A stretch of DNA of 64,000 nucleotides from Actinoallomurus bryophytorum (GTDB taxonomy: Bacteria > Actinomycetota > Actinomycetes > Streptosporangiales > Streptosporangiaceae): positions 7,645,237-7,709,236 of the forward strand of contig NZ_VFOZ01000001.1 in assembly GCF_006716425.1 (NCBI RefSeq), given 5' to 3'. Shown here in pieces: positions 24,701-33,059 of the stretch. Within the stretch, counting starts at the first letter, position 1. Every line of letters begins with the position of its first letter. The translations under genes were made by a program, and so were the position numbers. Under the pieces are notes generated by a model. It was not told the origin of the DNA, made no database searches, and worked only from the letters and a program-made list of their open reading frames with translations.

Positions 24701-25426
24701 ATGTGCACGGCGATCGTCGGGTACGACCCCGGCGCACGGGTGCCGCTGCTCCTCGCCGGCGTGCGAGACGAGCTGGTGGCCCGCGCCTGGCGTCCGCCCG
24801 CCCGGCACTGGCCGGACCACCCCGGTCTGGTCGGCGGACGCGACGAGCTCGCGGGAGGCACCTGGCTGGCCCTCGACCCGGCCGCGCCCAGGGTGGCGTG
24901 CGTTCTCAACGGCGTCGGCACCGCCGCGCCCGAGTCGGTTCGGCGGTCACGCGGCGGACTGCCGCTGGCGCTGGCCGAGACCGGCACGCTCGACGGCGAC
25001 CCGCACGGTTTCGACCCGTTCCACCTCATCGGCGCGGAGCCGGGGAGCGTACGCCTGTGGAGCTGGGACGGCGAGCGCCTCACCGGACGCAAGCTCGAAC
25101 CCGGCCTGCACATGGTGGTCAACAGCGGCCTGGCCGAGGCGGGCTCGCGCGGCGGCGACGACTACATGTCCGCCCGCGTCGCCCACTTCCGCCCGCTGTT
25201 CGAGGCGGCCGGCCACGAGCGCGAGGCATGGCGTCACCTCCTGGACGGCGACGGCCTGGACCCGTCCGACGACCGGGCGCTGATCGTCCGCCGCGACCTG
25301 GGCGACGGCCGGCTCTGGGGCACGACGTCGATCTCACTGACGACGTTCGGCCCGGACGGGGTCTCCTATGACTTCACCGCCGAGCCCGGCACCCCTGCGG
25401 CCTGGCAGCCGGTCCCCACGTCCTGA
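24701..25426 (+). CDS. NRDE/TANGO2 family protein
   Basis: A 241-residue NRDE-domain protein. The N-terminus MCTAIVGYDP places Cys2 at the nucleophile position typical of the family. RDELVARAWRPPARHWP gives the N-R-D-E-like motif, and GGTWLALDP follows. TANGO2 relatives have been linked to haem and lipid handling in eukaryotes; the bacterial role is not defined. It begins 3 nt after the SCO1664-family gene stop, so it is probably in the same transcript. It is not part of the conserved phosphatase-DUF3090-mshC block as I know it and may be a local addition. Confidence 0.85.
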   Translation: MCTAIVGYDPGARVPLLLAGVRDELVARAWRPPARHWPDHPGLVGGRDELAGGTWLALDPAAPRVACVLNGVGTAAPESVRRSRGGLPLALAETGTLDGDPHGFDPFHLIGAEPGSVRLWSWDGERLTGRKLEPGLHMVVNSGLAEAGSRGGDDYMSARVAHFRPLFEAAGHEREAWRHLLDGDGLDPSDDRALIVRRDLGDGRLWGTTSISLTTFGPDGVSYDFTAEPGTPAAWQPVPTS

Positions 25427-25468
25427 CCGGACCACGGCGCGACCGGCGGGACTGTCAGCAGGTCCGGA

Positions 25469-25474
25469 TAGCGT
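25469..25474 (+). promoter_or_regulatory. Predicted -10 box of macro-domain gene
   Basis: TAGCGT ends 7 nt before the ATG at 25482, the same geometry as several neighbours, predicting a leaderless message. Confidence 0.35.
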
Positions 25475-25481
25475 CACGATC

Positions 25482-25964
25482 ATGGCGCGGATCGACTACC
25501 TGCGGGGCGACGCGACCAACCCGCCGGCCCAAGGGCCCAAGGTCGTCGCGCACATCTGCAATGACCAGGGCAGATGGGGCAGGGGTTTCGTGGAGTCGCT
25601 GTCGCGACGCTGGCCAGGGCCTGAGGCGGCCTACCGCAACTGGCACCGTGACCGCGCGGACAACGACTTCGGGCTGGGCGCGACCCAGCTCGTCCAGGTC
25701 GCCTCCGACAAATGGGTCGCCAACATGATCGGCCAGCATGGCATCAAGACCGTCCGAAGCTCCGCGCCGCCCATCCGCTACGAGGCGGTCGATCCGTGTC
25801 TGCGCGGCCTGGCCGCGCGAGCCGCCGAGCTTGACGCGACCGTCCACATGCCCCGCATCGGCTGCGGCCTGGCCGGCGGACGATGGGACCACATCGAACC
25901 CCTGATCATCAGGCGGCTCATCGACTGCGGCGTCTCCGTCAGCGTCTACGACCTTGCGGACTAG
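25482..25964 (+). CDS. Macro-domain ADP-ribose hydrolase, TARG1/Poa1-like
   Basis: A 160-residue single macro domain. The N-terminus carries the strand-turn YLRGDATNPP, and the ligand loop reads AHICNDQGRWGRGF. The second phosphate-binding loop is MPRIGCGLAGGRWDHI, as in the TARG1/Poa1p/DarG class that removes ADP-ribose from proteins or DNA. A Lys within TKWV-like SDKWVANMIGQ and the Gly-rich loop suggest an active fold. No DarT-type ADP-ribosyltransferase gene is adjacent, so if it is an antitoxin-like protein its partner is elsewhere or absent. It has its own predicted promoter. Confidence 0.88.
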   Translation: MARIDYLRGDATNPPAQGPKVVAHICNDQGRWGRGFVESLSRRWPGPEAAYRNWHRDRADNDFGLGATQLVQVASDKWVANMIGQHGIKTVRSSAPPIRYEAVDPCLRGLAARAAELDATVHMPRIGCGLAGGRWDHIEPLIIRRLIDCGVSVSVYDLAD

Positions 25965-26114
25965 GCATCGCCGTCGCCGAGTCGGCCGGGGGCGATGTCC
26001 CAGGCGCTCGGCGCGGTGAATCGGTTGATGTCCAGGCAGGGAAGGGGAAGGCGTCAGGGGAGCCGCTGCGTACGTCGTCCTGATCCGTGCCGGTGATCCT
26101 CGGCGAAGACGAGG

Positions 26115-26999
26115 TCACAGCGTCTTCTCGAACCAGTGGTGGGCGTAGGGCTCGTCGTTGAAGGGGTCGACCTCGCGGTAGCCGCAGGACCGGTACAGGG
26201 CGATCGCCTCGCCGAGGCTCCGGTTGGTCTCCAGCCGGAAGGTGCGGGCGCCATGGTGCGCGGCGTGGGTCTCCAGTTCGGTCAGCAGCCTGCGCCCGAG
26301 ACCGAGGCCGCGCGCGTCGCGTGAGATCCACATGCGCTTGATCTCGGCGATGTCGTCGCCGGCGTGGAGCTTGAGGGCGCCGCAGCCGATCGGCTCGTCG
26401 TGCAGGGTGGCGACGAGCAGGACTCCCGCGGGTGGGGTGAGCTCGGCGTCGTGCGCGGAGATGCCCGCCAGGGGATCGAAGCCGGCGTCGAAGCGTTCGG
26501 CCAGTTCGGCGAAGTAGGCGCCCAGGCAGTGGCGGGCCTCGGCGGTGCGCGGGTCGGTGGCGCCGATCTCGACCTGGGACGAGCTGAGCAGGCGTTCGAC
26601 CTGCGCCATGGCGGTGACCAGTCGTTCACGCTGCCGGTCGGTGAGCGGGGCGAGGAGAGAGGACGCGAGCTCGTCCGAGCCCTGGTCGAGTACCGAGCGC
26701 TCGGCCCGGCCCGGGGCGGTCAGGTGCGCGGTGCGCACGCGCCCGTCGCCCTCGTCCGTCTCGACCTTGACCAGACCGTCGGTCTCGAGGGAGCGCAGCA
26801 GCCGGCTCAGGTACCCGGAGTCGAGTTCGAGGCGCTTCCGAAGGGCGCGCACCTCGCATCCGTCCGGACCGATCTCCCACAGCAGGCGTGCCTGGCCGAG
26901 CGGGCGCGCACGCGAGAGGTAGGCGTCGTTCAGGGCCCCGATCCGCTGGGTGACGGTCCGGTTGAACCGGCGTACCCCGTCGATGAGCATCTGCTCCAT
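26115..26999 (-). CDS. MarR-type regulator fused to GNAT acetyltransferase
   Basis: A 294-residue two-domain protein. Residues 1-140 are a MarR winged helix (LRKRLELDSGYLSRLLRSLETDGLV, then the wing with DEGDGRVRTAHLT). Residues 150-294 are a GNAT N-acetyltransferase with acetyl-CoA motif RDARGLGLGRRLL and C-terminal YRSCGYREV. Such fusions are known in actinobacteria and may sense and acetylate the same small molecule. A perfect palindrome covers its -10 box and the first base of its ATG, so strong autorepression is likely. The ATG at 26999 has a TAAAGT -10 box 6 nt upstream (leaderless); ATG 26990 is the alternative. Confidence 0.92.
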   Translation of the reverse strand: MEQMLIDGVRRFNRTVTQRIGALNDAYLSRARPLGQARLLWEIGPDGCEVRALRKRLELDSGYLSRLLRSLETDGLVKVETDEGDGRVRTAHLTAPGRAERSVLDQGSDELASSLLAPLTDRQRERLVTAMAQVERLLSSSQVEIGATDPRTAEARHCLGAYFAELAERFDAGFDPLAGISAHDAELTPPAGVLLVATLHDEPIGCGALKLHAGDDIAEIKRMWISRDARGLGLGRRLLTELETHAAHHGARTFRLETNRSLGEAIALYRSCGYREVDPFNDEPYAHHWFEKTL

Positions 27000-27020
27000 T
27001 CTCTGACTTTAGTCAGAGAA
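26999..27020. promoter_or_regulatory. Perfect palindromic operator of the MarR-GNAT gene
   Basis: TTCTCTGACT, a 2-nt TT spacer and AGTCAGAGAA form a perfect 22-bp palindrome. On the minus strand it contains the -10 box TAAAGT (27011-27006), and its edge is the A of the start codon, so a bound dimer would block initiation directly. Confidence 0.75.
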
Positions 27021-27037
27021 TCAACCCGCGCCAAGGC

Positions 27038-27976
27038 TCAGCGCCGGTCCTTGCCCGCATCCGTCCAGGCACGGGAGAGGAAGGCGAAGGCGTCGGGGAG
27101 CACGCTGCGCACGTAGTCCCAGTCGTGGCCGCCGGGGCGTATGTCGAGCACGGCGGGGATCCCCGCCGCGTCCAGGAGCTTCTTGAAGCGCTCCGGCTCG
27201 CCCTTGACCACCGGGTTGGTCTCGTTCGCGGCGGCGGCCAGGAAGATCTTGACCCGGCGGGCGGCACCGAGGTTCTCGTCCGGCCGGTTCGCGGCGATCA
27301 GGTCCTCACGGTCGCCGAACATGTGCGAGGGATCGTCGACGTGGAAGTAGCCGGAGATGGAGGCGACCGAGCCGAACACCGCCGGATGCCGCAGCGCGAG
27401 GTTCATCGAGCCGTAGCCGCCCATGGAGAAGCCGCCGATCGCCCGGTGTCCGGCGTCGCGCCGGTGGCCGCCCTCGACCGCGGGGATGACCTCGTCGATG
27501 AGGCGGTCCTCGACCCGGTCCGAACCATCGGCCGCGTCCGCCCATTCGGTGTCGTCATGGTGGCTGCCGTTCCCGTCGGGGACCGCCAGCACGAACGGCC
27601 TGCCGCCGTCGGCGACGTAGGACCGCACCTGCTTGGCGAGCCCCTCGTACTCCACGACGGTCTTGGGATCACTGGGCACCCCGTGCAGGAAGTAGAGCAC
27701 CGGCAGCGTACGCGTCTCCGGGACGTCGGGCCGCCACACGTAGACGCCGTACTCCTTGTGGTCGGCCGGGTCGCTGACCTGGATCCGGCTCAGCCCTGGC
27801 CGTGCCGGGCCGGGCGTGTCACGTACGCTCTCCACCTGGGTGTCGGCCGAGCCGTGGTGCACGCGGACGTTGACCGTGACGTACGCCGTGCCGAGCGCGG
27901 CCGCCAGCGAACCCGCCCACAGCACAAGACCCGCGAAGGGCGGGCGGCTGCGGTGGGCTTTGCGATGTCTCGACAC
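27038..27976 (-). CDS. Membrane-anchored or exported alpha/beta-hydrolase esterase
   Basis: A protein of about 312 residues with an N-terminal hydrophobic segment (PFAGLVLWAGSLAAALGTAYV) after a basic start, then an esterase D/antigen 85-like alpha/beta hydrolase. YFLHGVPSDP gives the oxyanion region, GGFSMGGYGSMNLALRHP the Ser nucleophile elbow, and GGHDWDYVRSVLP the catalytic His. It is probably extracytoplasmic and acts on acyl or sugar esters. The GTG at 27976 (start of VSRHRKAHRS) is chosen because it gives a standard signal anchor; an upstream GTG at 28051 would add 25 residues of unconvincing sequence. It is divergent from mshC. Confidence 0.8.
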   Translation of the reverse strand: MSRHRKAHRSRPPFAGLVLWAGSLAAALGTAYVTVNVRVHHGSADTQVESVRDTPGPARPGLSRIQVSDPADHKEYGVYVWRPDVPETRTLPVLYFLHGVPSDPKTVVEYEGLAKQVRSYVADGGRPFVLAVPDGNGSHHDDTEWADAADGSDRVEDRLIDEVIPAVEGGHRRDAGHRAIGGFSMGGYGSMNLALRHPAVFGSVASISGYFHVDDPSHMFGDREDLIAANRPDENLGAARRVKIFLAAAANETNPVVKGEPERFKKLLDAAGIPAVLDIRPGGHDWDYVRSVLPDAFAFLSRAWTDAGKDRR

Positions 27977-28169
27977 GATGCAGGCAGAATCCCGGCGGTC
28001 ATTCGGGGTTGGGGCGAGCGCGAACAGACTCGCACACACCCTGCGGGCCACGCCCGTCTCAACCGCCGGGCAGGGAAAGTCTTTACCGACTGCCGCCCTC
28101 CCGATGATCGACGACCGCCGGCCGACCGTACGGGCAGGATGCCTTGTCCGTTGTGCTGCGTGTCGTGGA

Positions 28170-28175
28170 TAGGCT
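28170..28175 (+). promoter_or_regulatory. Predicted -10 box of mshC
   Basis: TAGGCT ends 7 nt before the mshC ATG at 28183. No Shine-Dalgarno site lies between, so the transcript is predicted to be leaderless. The sequence GGATAGGCTG is repeated at the metH promoter. Confidence 0.45.
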
Positions 28176-28182
28176 GCGGGGT

Positions 28183-29436
28183 ATGCGATCGTGGCCCGCC
28201 CCCGAGGTCCCCAGCCTGGCCGAACACGGCCTGCCGCCCGTGGAACCTCAGTTGAACCTGCACGACTCCGCCACGGGCGCCCTGCGCCCGGTGACCCCCG
28301 GTCCGGTCGCGAGGATGTACGTCTGCGGCATCACCCCCTATGACGCCACCCACCTCGGTCATGCCGCGACCTACCTGGCGTTCGACCTGGTCGGCCGCGT
28401 GTGGCTCGACCAGGGGCGCGAGGTCCACTACGTCCAGAACACCACGGACGTCGACGACCCCCTCCTCGAACGCGCCACGGCGACCGGTGAGGACTGGCGC
28501 GCTCTCGCGGCGCGGGAGATCGAGCTGTACCGCGACGACATGACCGCGCTGCGTGTCCTGCCGCCGCGCGAGTACGCCGGCGCCGTCGAGTCGATCCCCC
28601 TGATCATCGAGTTCATCGAGCTGCTGAGGTCGCGCGGCGCGACGTACGACGTCGACGGCGACCTGTACTTCCCGGTCTCCGCCGACGCGGGCTTCGGCTC
28701 GGTGAGCGGCCTGAGCCCGGCACAGATGATGCCGCTGTTCGCCGAGCGCGGCGGCGACCCGGACCGCAAGGGCAAGAAGGACCCGCTGGACGCCCTGCTG
28801 TGGCAGGCCGAGCGGCCGGGGGAGCCGTCCTGGGAGTCTCCGTTCGGACCGGGCCGTCCCGGCTGGCACGTCGAGTGCGCCGCCATCTCGGTGCACAACC
28901 TCGGCATGTCCTTCGACGTCGAGGGCGGCGGCTCGGACCTGGTGTTCCCGCACCACGAGATGGGCGCCTCGCACGCCGAGGTCGCCACCGGTGAGAGGCC
29001 GCACGCCCAGGCGTACGTCCACGCCGGCATGGTCGCCTTCGACGGCGAGAAGATGTCCAAGTCGCGCGGCAACCTGGTCTTCGTGTCGGGCCTGCGCGGC
29101 GACGGCGCCGACCCGATGGCGATCCGGCTGGCACTGCTGGCGCACCACTACCGGTCGGACTGGGAGTGGACCCCCGACGACCTGGCCCGTGCCGAGGTAC
29201 GCCTGGCGCGCTGGCGCGAGGCCGCGCTGCTGGCCGGCGGCCCGCCCGTGGAAGAGGTCGTCGCCGAGGTACGCCGCCACCTGGCGAACGACCTGGACGC
29301 CCCGTCGGCGCTCGCCGCGCTCGACCGCTGGGTGGACCACGCCCTGAGCGTCGTCGCCGAGGACCGCGAGGGCGAAGGCTCGGCCCCGGAGGTGTTCGGC
29401 CTCACCGTCGACGCCCTCCTCGGCATCGCTCTCTGA
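28183..29436 (+). CDS. mshC: L-cysteine:1D-myo-inositol 2-amino-2-deoxy-alpha-D-glucopyranoside ligase MshC
   Basis: A 417-residue ATP-dependent cysteine ligase of mycothiol biosynthesis, a class I cysteinyl-tRNA-synthetase relative. Zinc/cysteine-binding Cys48 lies in YVCGITPYD, the ATP motif HLGH is at 57-60, and the KMSKS loop is exact at residues 290-294. The protein lacks the CysRS anticodon-binding domain, as expected for MshC. The N-terminus [10 protein letters not shown] is family-typical and fixes the start. Mycothiol is the main low-molecular-weight thiol of actinobacteria, so this gene places the genome in that phylum. The alpha-glucosidase gene follows about 100 bp later. Confidence 0.96.
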   Translation: MRSWPAPEVPSLAEHGLPPVEPQLNLHDSATGALRPVTPGPVARMYVCGITPYDATHLGHAATYLAFDLVGRVWLDQGREVHYVQNTTDVDDPLLERATATGEDWRALAAREIELYRDDMTALRVLPPREYAGAVESIPLIIEFIELLRSRGATYDVDGDLYFPVSADAGFGSVSGLSPAQMMPLFAERGGDPDRKGKKDPLDALLWQAERPGEPSWESPFGPGRPGWHVECAAISVHNLGMSFDVEGGGSDLVFPHHEMGASHAEVATGERPHAQAYVHAGMVAFDGEKMSKSRGNLVFVSGLRGDGADPMAIRLALLAHHYRSDWEWTPDDLARAEVRLARWREAALLAGGPPVEEVVAEVRRHLANDLDAPSALAALDRWVDHALSVVAEDREGEGSAPEVFGLTVDALLGIAL

Positions 29437-29540
29437 TCGCGGCCCGCCCACCGGCTGTGGCCGTTTGCCATGGCGAGGCACAATGACTCCGGAGCCGGTC
29501 GGCCCGACCGACCGCCGGGCCCCGGCATGGAGAGGACGAC

Positions 29541-31178
29541 GTGCACGCGAAGGACTCCGCGCCCTGGTGGCGCAGCGCGGTCATCTACCAGATCTACATC
29601 CGCAGCTTCGCCGATCTGAACGGCGACGGTGTCGGTGACATCGCCGGCATCCGATCCCGGCTGCCGTACCTGCGCGCGCTCGGCGTCGACGCGATCTGGA
29701 TCACGCCGTGGTACCCCTCGCCGATGGTGGACGCGGGCTACGACGTCGCCGACTACACCGGCATCGACCCGGTGTTCGGGACCGTCGAGGACGGCGAGGC
29801 GCTCATCAGCGAGGCGCACGACCACGGCCTGCGCGTCGTGCTGGACATCGTCCCGAACCACACCTCGGACCGGCACGCGTGGTTCGAGGCGGCGCTGGCG
29901 GCCGGACCGGGCAGCCCGGAACGCGACCGGTACATCTTCCGTACGGGCAAGGGAGCGGCGGGCGGCGAGCTGCCACCCAACGACTGGGTCGGCATGTTCG
30001 GCGGCAGCGCGTGGACCCGCGTGCCGGACGGTGAGTGGTACCTCCACCTGTTCGCCGAGGCACAGCCCGACCTCAACTGGGAGAACCCCGGCGTACGCCA
30101 GGACTTCGAGAAGGTGCTGGCGTTCTGGTTCGACCGCGGCGTCGACGGGTTCCGGATCGACGTCGCCCACGGCCTGATCAAGCAGGAGGGCCTACCCGAC
30201 GTCGGCGAGATCGGTGACGTGCTCGAGCCGACCAAGCGCGAGGACCATCCCCACTGGGACCGCGACGGTGTGCACGAGATCTTCCGTGAGTGGCGCAAGG
30301 TCGCCGACCGCTACGACGGCGACCGTACGTTCACCGCCGAGGCGTGGGTCAGCGGCCCGAAGCGTCTCGCCCGCTACGTACGCCCCGGCGAGCTGCAGAC
30401 CGCGTTCAACTTCGACTACCTGCGCGCCCCGTGGGAGGCCGCACGGCTCCGCGAGGTGATCGACGCGAGCCTGGAGGCCCTCGGCGCCGTCGGCGCCCCC
30501 GCGACGTGGGTTCTGTCCAACCACGACGTCGTACGCCACGTCACCCGCTACGGCCGTACGAACACCGAGGGCAGCGGGCCGCGTACCGACACCACCGAGC
30601 CCGTCGACCTGGCCCTGGGCACACGCCGGGCGCGTGCGGCGGCGCTGCTCATGCTCGCGCTGCCCGGCGGAGCGTACGTCTACCAGGGCGAGGAGCTCGG
30701 GCTGGCCGAGGTGGAGGACATTCCGGAGGAGTTCCTTCAGGACCCGGTGTGGGAGCGTTCCGGGCACACCACGCGGGGTCGTGACGGCTGCCGCGTGCCG
30801 CTCCCGTGGTCCGGCGACGCCCCGCCGTTCGGTTTCAGCCCGGACGGCGTGACGACCTGGCTGCCGCAGCCGGAGTCGTGGAAGGAGCTCACCGCCGAGA
30901 CCCAGGCCGGCGACCCGGGCTCGATGCTCGAGCTGTACCGCGCGGCACTGCGCCTGCGGCACGGCCACCCGGCTCTCGGCGAGGGCGACCTTCGCTGGCA
31001 CGAGACGCCGGAGGGCGTTCTGGTGTTCTCCCGTACGCCGGGCTTCACGTGTGCGGTCAACCTGTCCGGTGAGCCGTACCCGCTGCCCGCCCACGCGGGC
31101 GTCCTGCTCGCCAGCGGTCCGCTCGACGGCGACACGCTGCCGGACGACACCGCCGTCTGGCTGGCCGTCGAGGGCTGA
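29541..31178 (+). CDS. GH13 alpha-glucosidase, copy 1
   Basis: A 545-residue cytosolic alpha-amylase-superfamily enzyme of the oligo-1,6-glucosidase/alpha-glucosidase type. Catalytic residues are Asp207 (GFRIDVAHG), Glu267 (FTAEAWV) and the transition-state Asp329 (LSNHDVVRH); the barrel starts VIYQIYIRSFADLNGDG. No signal peptide is present. It is a close paralogue of the enzyme at 38087-39715, with blocks that are almost identical in DNA. It is separated from the sugar transporter genes by XRE, TetR and SnoaL genes, yet starts with the same VHAKDSAPWWRSAVIYQ. The GTG start follows GGAGAGGA. It probably hydrolyses short alpha-glucosides brought in by the LacI-linked transporter. Confidence 0.93.
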   Translation: MHAKDSAPWWRSAVIYQIYIRSFADLNGDGVGDIAGIRSRLPYLRALGVDAIWITPWYPSPMVDAGYDVADYTGIDPVFGTVEDGEALISEAHDHGLRVVLDIVPNHTSDRHAWFEAALAAGPGSPERDRYIFRTGKGAAGGELPPNDWVGMFGGSAWTRVPDGEWYLHLFAEAQPDLNWENPGVRQDFEKVLAFWFDRGVDGFRIDVAHGLIKQEGLPDVGEIGDVLEPTKREDHPHWDRDGVHEIFREWRKVADRYDGDRTFTAEAWVSGPKRLARYVRPGELQTAFNFDYLRAPWEAARLREVIDASLEALGAVGAPATWVLSNHDVVRHVTRYGRTNTEGSGPRTDTTEPVDLALGTRRARAAALLMLALPGGAYVYQGEELGLAEVEDIPEEFLQDPVWERSGHTTRGRDGCRVPLPWSGDAPPFGFSPDGVTTWLPQPESWKELTAETQAGDPGSMLELYRAALRLRHGHPALGEGDLRWHETPEGVLVFSRTPGFTCAVNLSGEPYPLPAHAGVLLASGPLDGDTLPDDTAVWLAVEG

Positions 31179-31409
31179 GAGGCCCTTCTCCGGGAGTGTC
31201 CGCGGAGTGTCGCCGATGGCGCTGCTCCGCGGCCGCTGCTTCGCAGGCGCCTGCCGCCGAGGCGCCTGCCGTCATCGAACTGATGGGAGCCGGGCGCCCC
31301 CTCCGACGCCCGGCATCCCGGAATATCCTTTATATCGGTCGCAAGGCTTTATGCTTCCTGGATTTCGCCTTTTCGATGGAAACGGCGTCTAACAATCTTT
31401 GCACCGCGC

Positions 31410-31415
31410 TAATCT
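31410..31415 (+). promoter_or_regulatory. Predicted -10 box of the XRE regulator
   Basis: TAATCT ends 6 nt before the GTG at 31422 in an AT-rich stretch (about 31310-31420), predicting a leaderless message. The rest of 31179-31409 holds a 12-bp palindrome GCAGGCGCCTGC (31243-31254) repeated in part just downstream, possibly the terminator of the glucosidase gene. Confidence 0.4.
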
Positions 31416-31421
31416 TTCGCC

Positions 31422-32231
31422 GTGCTCCCCAAGCCATCACCGGACCCGAAGTCATCGATGTGGGCATGGCTCGCCCATGACCTGCGCTTCTATCGTCACC
31501 AACGCGGCTTATCGGGCGATTCGGTCGCCAAATTGATCAACTGCGCAAGATCAAGTCTTTCCCGCCTGGAGAACGGCGAGGCAAAGCTCGACGAGGGCCA
31601 GGCCGCTGCGCTCGACGAGCGCTGGCAGACCGGCGGCCACTTCGGCACCATCCTCTGGTACGCCCGCCTCGGCCATGATCCGAATTGGATCAAGCAACAC
31701 CTCGATATCGAGGCCGGCGCATCTGTGATCAAGGTCTTCGAGGCGCTCGTAGTTCCCGGCCTGCTCCAGACGCCCGAGTATGCCTACGAGCTGATCGCCG
31801 CAGGTGGCAGGCCGGATATCGATGAAGTACTGGAAAGACGCATGGCCCGTCAAGCGATTTTGGCCAGAGAGGACCCACCGGTGCTCTGGGTCCTGCTCAC
31901 CGAGAGTGTGCTCGATTGGCCCGTCGGCGATGCGGACGTGATGCGAAAGCAACTCGCCTATCTGCTGGAAGTGTCGGAGCGGCCGAATGTCGGGATTCGT
32001 GTCGTTCCCAGATCCGCGAGGGCCTATTACGGACTAGATGGCAGCTTCAAGATCATGACAGGGCCCTCCGGGGACGTCGCCTACACCGAATCCCCTGGCG
32101 GAGGAAGATTGGTCCCGTCGGCGGCCGAAGCGCAGTCCTATGTCTTACGATATGACCGTATCGGGCAGAAAGCGTTGCCTGAGGACTTGTCCCGCGACCT
32201 GATCAAGAAGGTTATGGAGGCGACAGAGTGA
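31422..32231 (+). CDS. XRE-family regulator with DUF5753 domain
   Basis: A 269-residue protein of the large actinobacterial XRE/DUF5753 class (relatives of WhiJ). The helix-turn-helix is near residues 20-60 (RGLSGDSVAKLINCARSSLSRLENG). The DUF5753 region includes FEALVVPGLLQTPEYAYELI, RMARQAILAREDPPVLWVLLTE and RVVPRSARAYYGLDGSF. These regulators are normally paired with small DUF397 proteins that modulate them. Here the TGA stop overlaps the GTG of a truncated DUF397 gene (GTGA). The local DNA is lower in GC than the flanking glucosidase, as if acquired as a unit. Confidence 0.9.
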   Translation: MLPKPSPDPKSSMWAWLAHDLRFYRHQRGLSGDSVAKLINCARSSLSRLENGEAKLDEGQAAALDERWQTGGHFGTILWYARLGHDPNWIKQHLDIEAGASVIKVFEALVVPGLLQTPEYAYELIAAGGRPDIDEVLERRMARQAILAREDPPVLWVLLTESVLDWPVGDADVMRKQLAYLLEVSERPNVGIRVVPRSARAYYGLDGSFKIMTGPSGDVAYTESPGGGRLVPSAAEAQSYVLRYDRIGQKALPEDLSRDLIKKVMEATE

Positions 32232-32323
32232 GCACCCCCGTATGGCGCAAGAGCAGTCGCAGCGGAGTCCAGGAAGGCGACTGTGTCGAGGTTGCCGTGA
32301 CTGAAACCGGCAATAAGGTGTAG
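32228..32323 (+). pseudogene. Truncated DUF397 small protein
   Basis: A 31-codon frame starting GTG at 32228, overlapping the XRE stop. It reads STPVWRKSSRSGVQEGDC then VEVAVTETGNKV, which is the conserved N-terminal half of DUF397 (WRKSS.SG...DCVEVA). Intact family members continue for about 30 more residues with a VRDSKDP motif, which is absent because a TAG stop occurs after NKV. It may be a nonfunctional relic or a naturally short partner of the XRE regulator. Confidence 0.65.
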
Positions 32324-32327
32324 CCAC

Positions 32328-32981
32328 TTATTCCGCCGACCTTCCGGCCAACGCCTGGGTGAAGCCGTTGATGAGGGCTTCCAGGGCGAAGTCGAAGCGG
32401 GCCTGGTGGTCCTGTGGTGTGCCGAGGCCGTCCTGGACGGCCTCGGTCACGTTCAGGACGGTGGCAGGGTCGAGGTCGGGGAGTTCGGGCGGAGTGCCGC
32501 CGGGCGGGTCGATCTCGGCCAGGCAGTGACCCGTCGTGAACGTCCCCACCGTGTTGATCACATGAAACGCCTCCCGCAGGCCGAACCCCGAGGCCCGCAG
32601 CAACCCCGCCGCCGCCTCGAGCATGCGCAGCGCGTCCGGGGTGGTGACCGGATGGGTGGCGACCAGGGGAGCGACCCCGGGATGCCGTAGCAGCTCCCGC
32701 CGGAACGAGCACGCGTAGTCCCGCAGCGTCTCCTCCCAGCCCGCCTTCGGATCGACCGTGAACGTCCGCGTGGTGACGCGTTCGACCAGGCCGGCGAGCA
32801 GGGCGTCCTTGCTGGGTACGTAGTAGTACACCGTCATCGCCTCGACGCCGAGCGCGGCACCCAGCTTGCGCATGGACAGGCCCTCCGCCCCGACCTGGTC
32901 GACCAGGTCCAGCGCCGCGTCCAGGACCTTCTCCCGCGACAGCCCGGCCCGGTCCCGCGACGTCCGGCGGTGTTCGTCCAT
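32328..32981 (-). CDS. TetR-family regulator (TetR_C_1 type)
   Basis: A 217-residue TetR-type repressor. The DNA-binding domain has LSMRKLGAALGVEAMTVYYYVPSKDALL, the tetracycline-repressor-like helix with Tyr-Tyr-Tyr-Val, and the C-terminal region is of the TetR_C_1 kind. The start at ATG 32981 is preferred over GTG 32987 because AAGGGG lies 5 nt upstream. It is divergent from a SnoaL-like gene, and two near-identical palindromes fill the 78-bp gap. It probably represses both itself and that gene. The gene ends 4 nt after the truncated DUF397 stop, convergently. Confidence 0.9.
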   Translation of the reverse strand: MDEHRRTSRDRAGLSREKVLDAALDLVDQVGAEGLSMRKLGAALGVEAMTVYYYVPSKDALLAGLVERVTTRTFTVDPKAGWEETLRDYACSFRRELLRHPGVAPLVATHPVTTPDALRMLEAAAGLLRASGFGLREAFHVINTVGTFTTGHCLAEIDPPGGTPPELPDLDPATVLNVTEAVQDGLGTPQDHQARFDFALEALINGFTQALAGRSAE

Positions 32982-32996
32982 GCGCACCCCTTGACT

Positions 32997-33049
32997 CTCT
33001 TACGGCGTAAGAGGACTGTAGTCGTCAACCGGTATCTTACGGCGTAAGA
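32997..33049. promoter_or_regulatory. Two TetR operators in the divergent promoter
   Basis: Operator 1, CTCTTAC-GGC-GTAAGAG (32997-33013), and operator 2, TCTTAC-GGC-GTAAGA (33035-33049), are perfect inverted repeats with the same core, 38 bp apart. Operator 2 contains a TATCTT-like -10 box (33033-33038) for the SnoaL gene. A TACAGT box on the minus strand (33019-33014) beside operator 1 could serve the TetR gene. Confidence 0.75.
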
Positions 33050-33059
33050 GAGGGATGAC

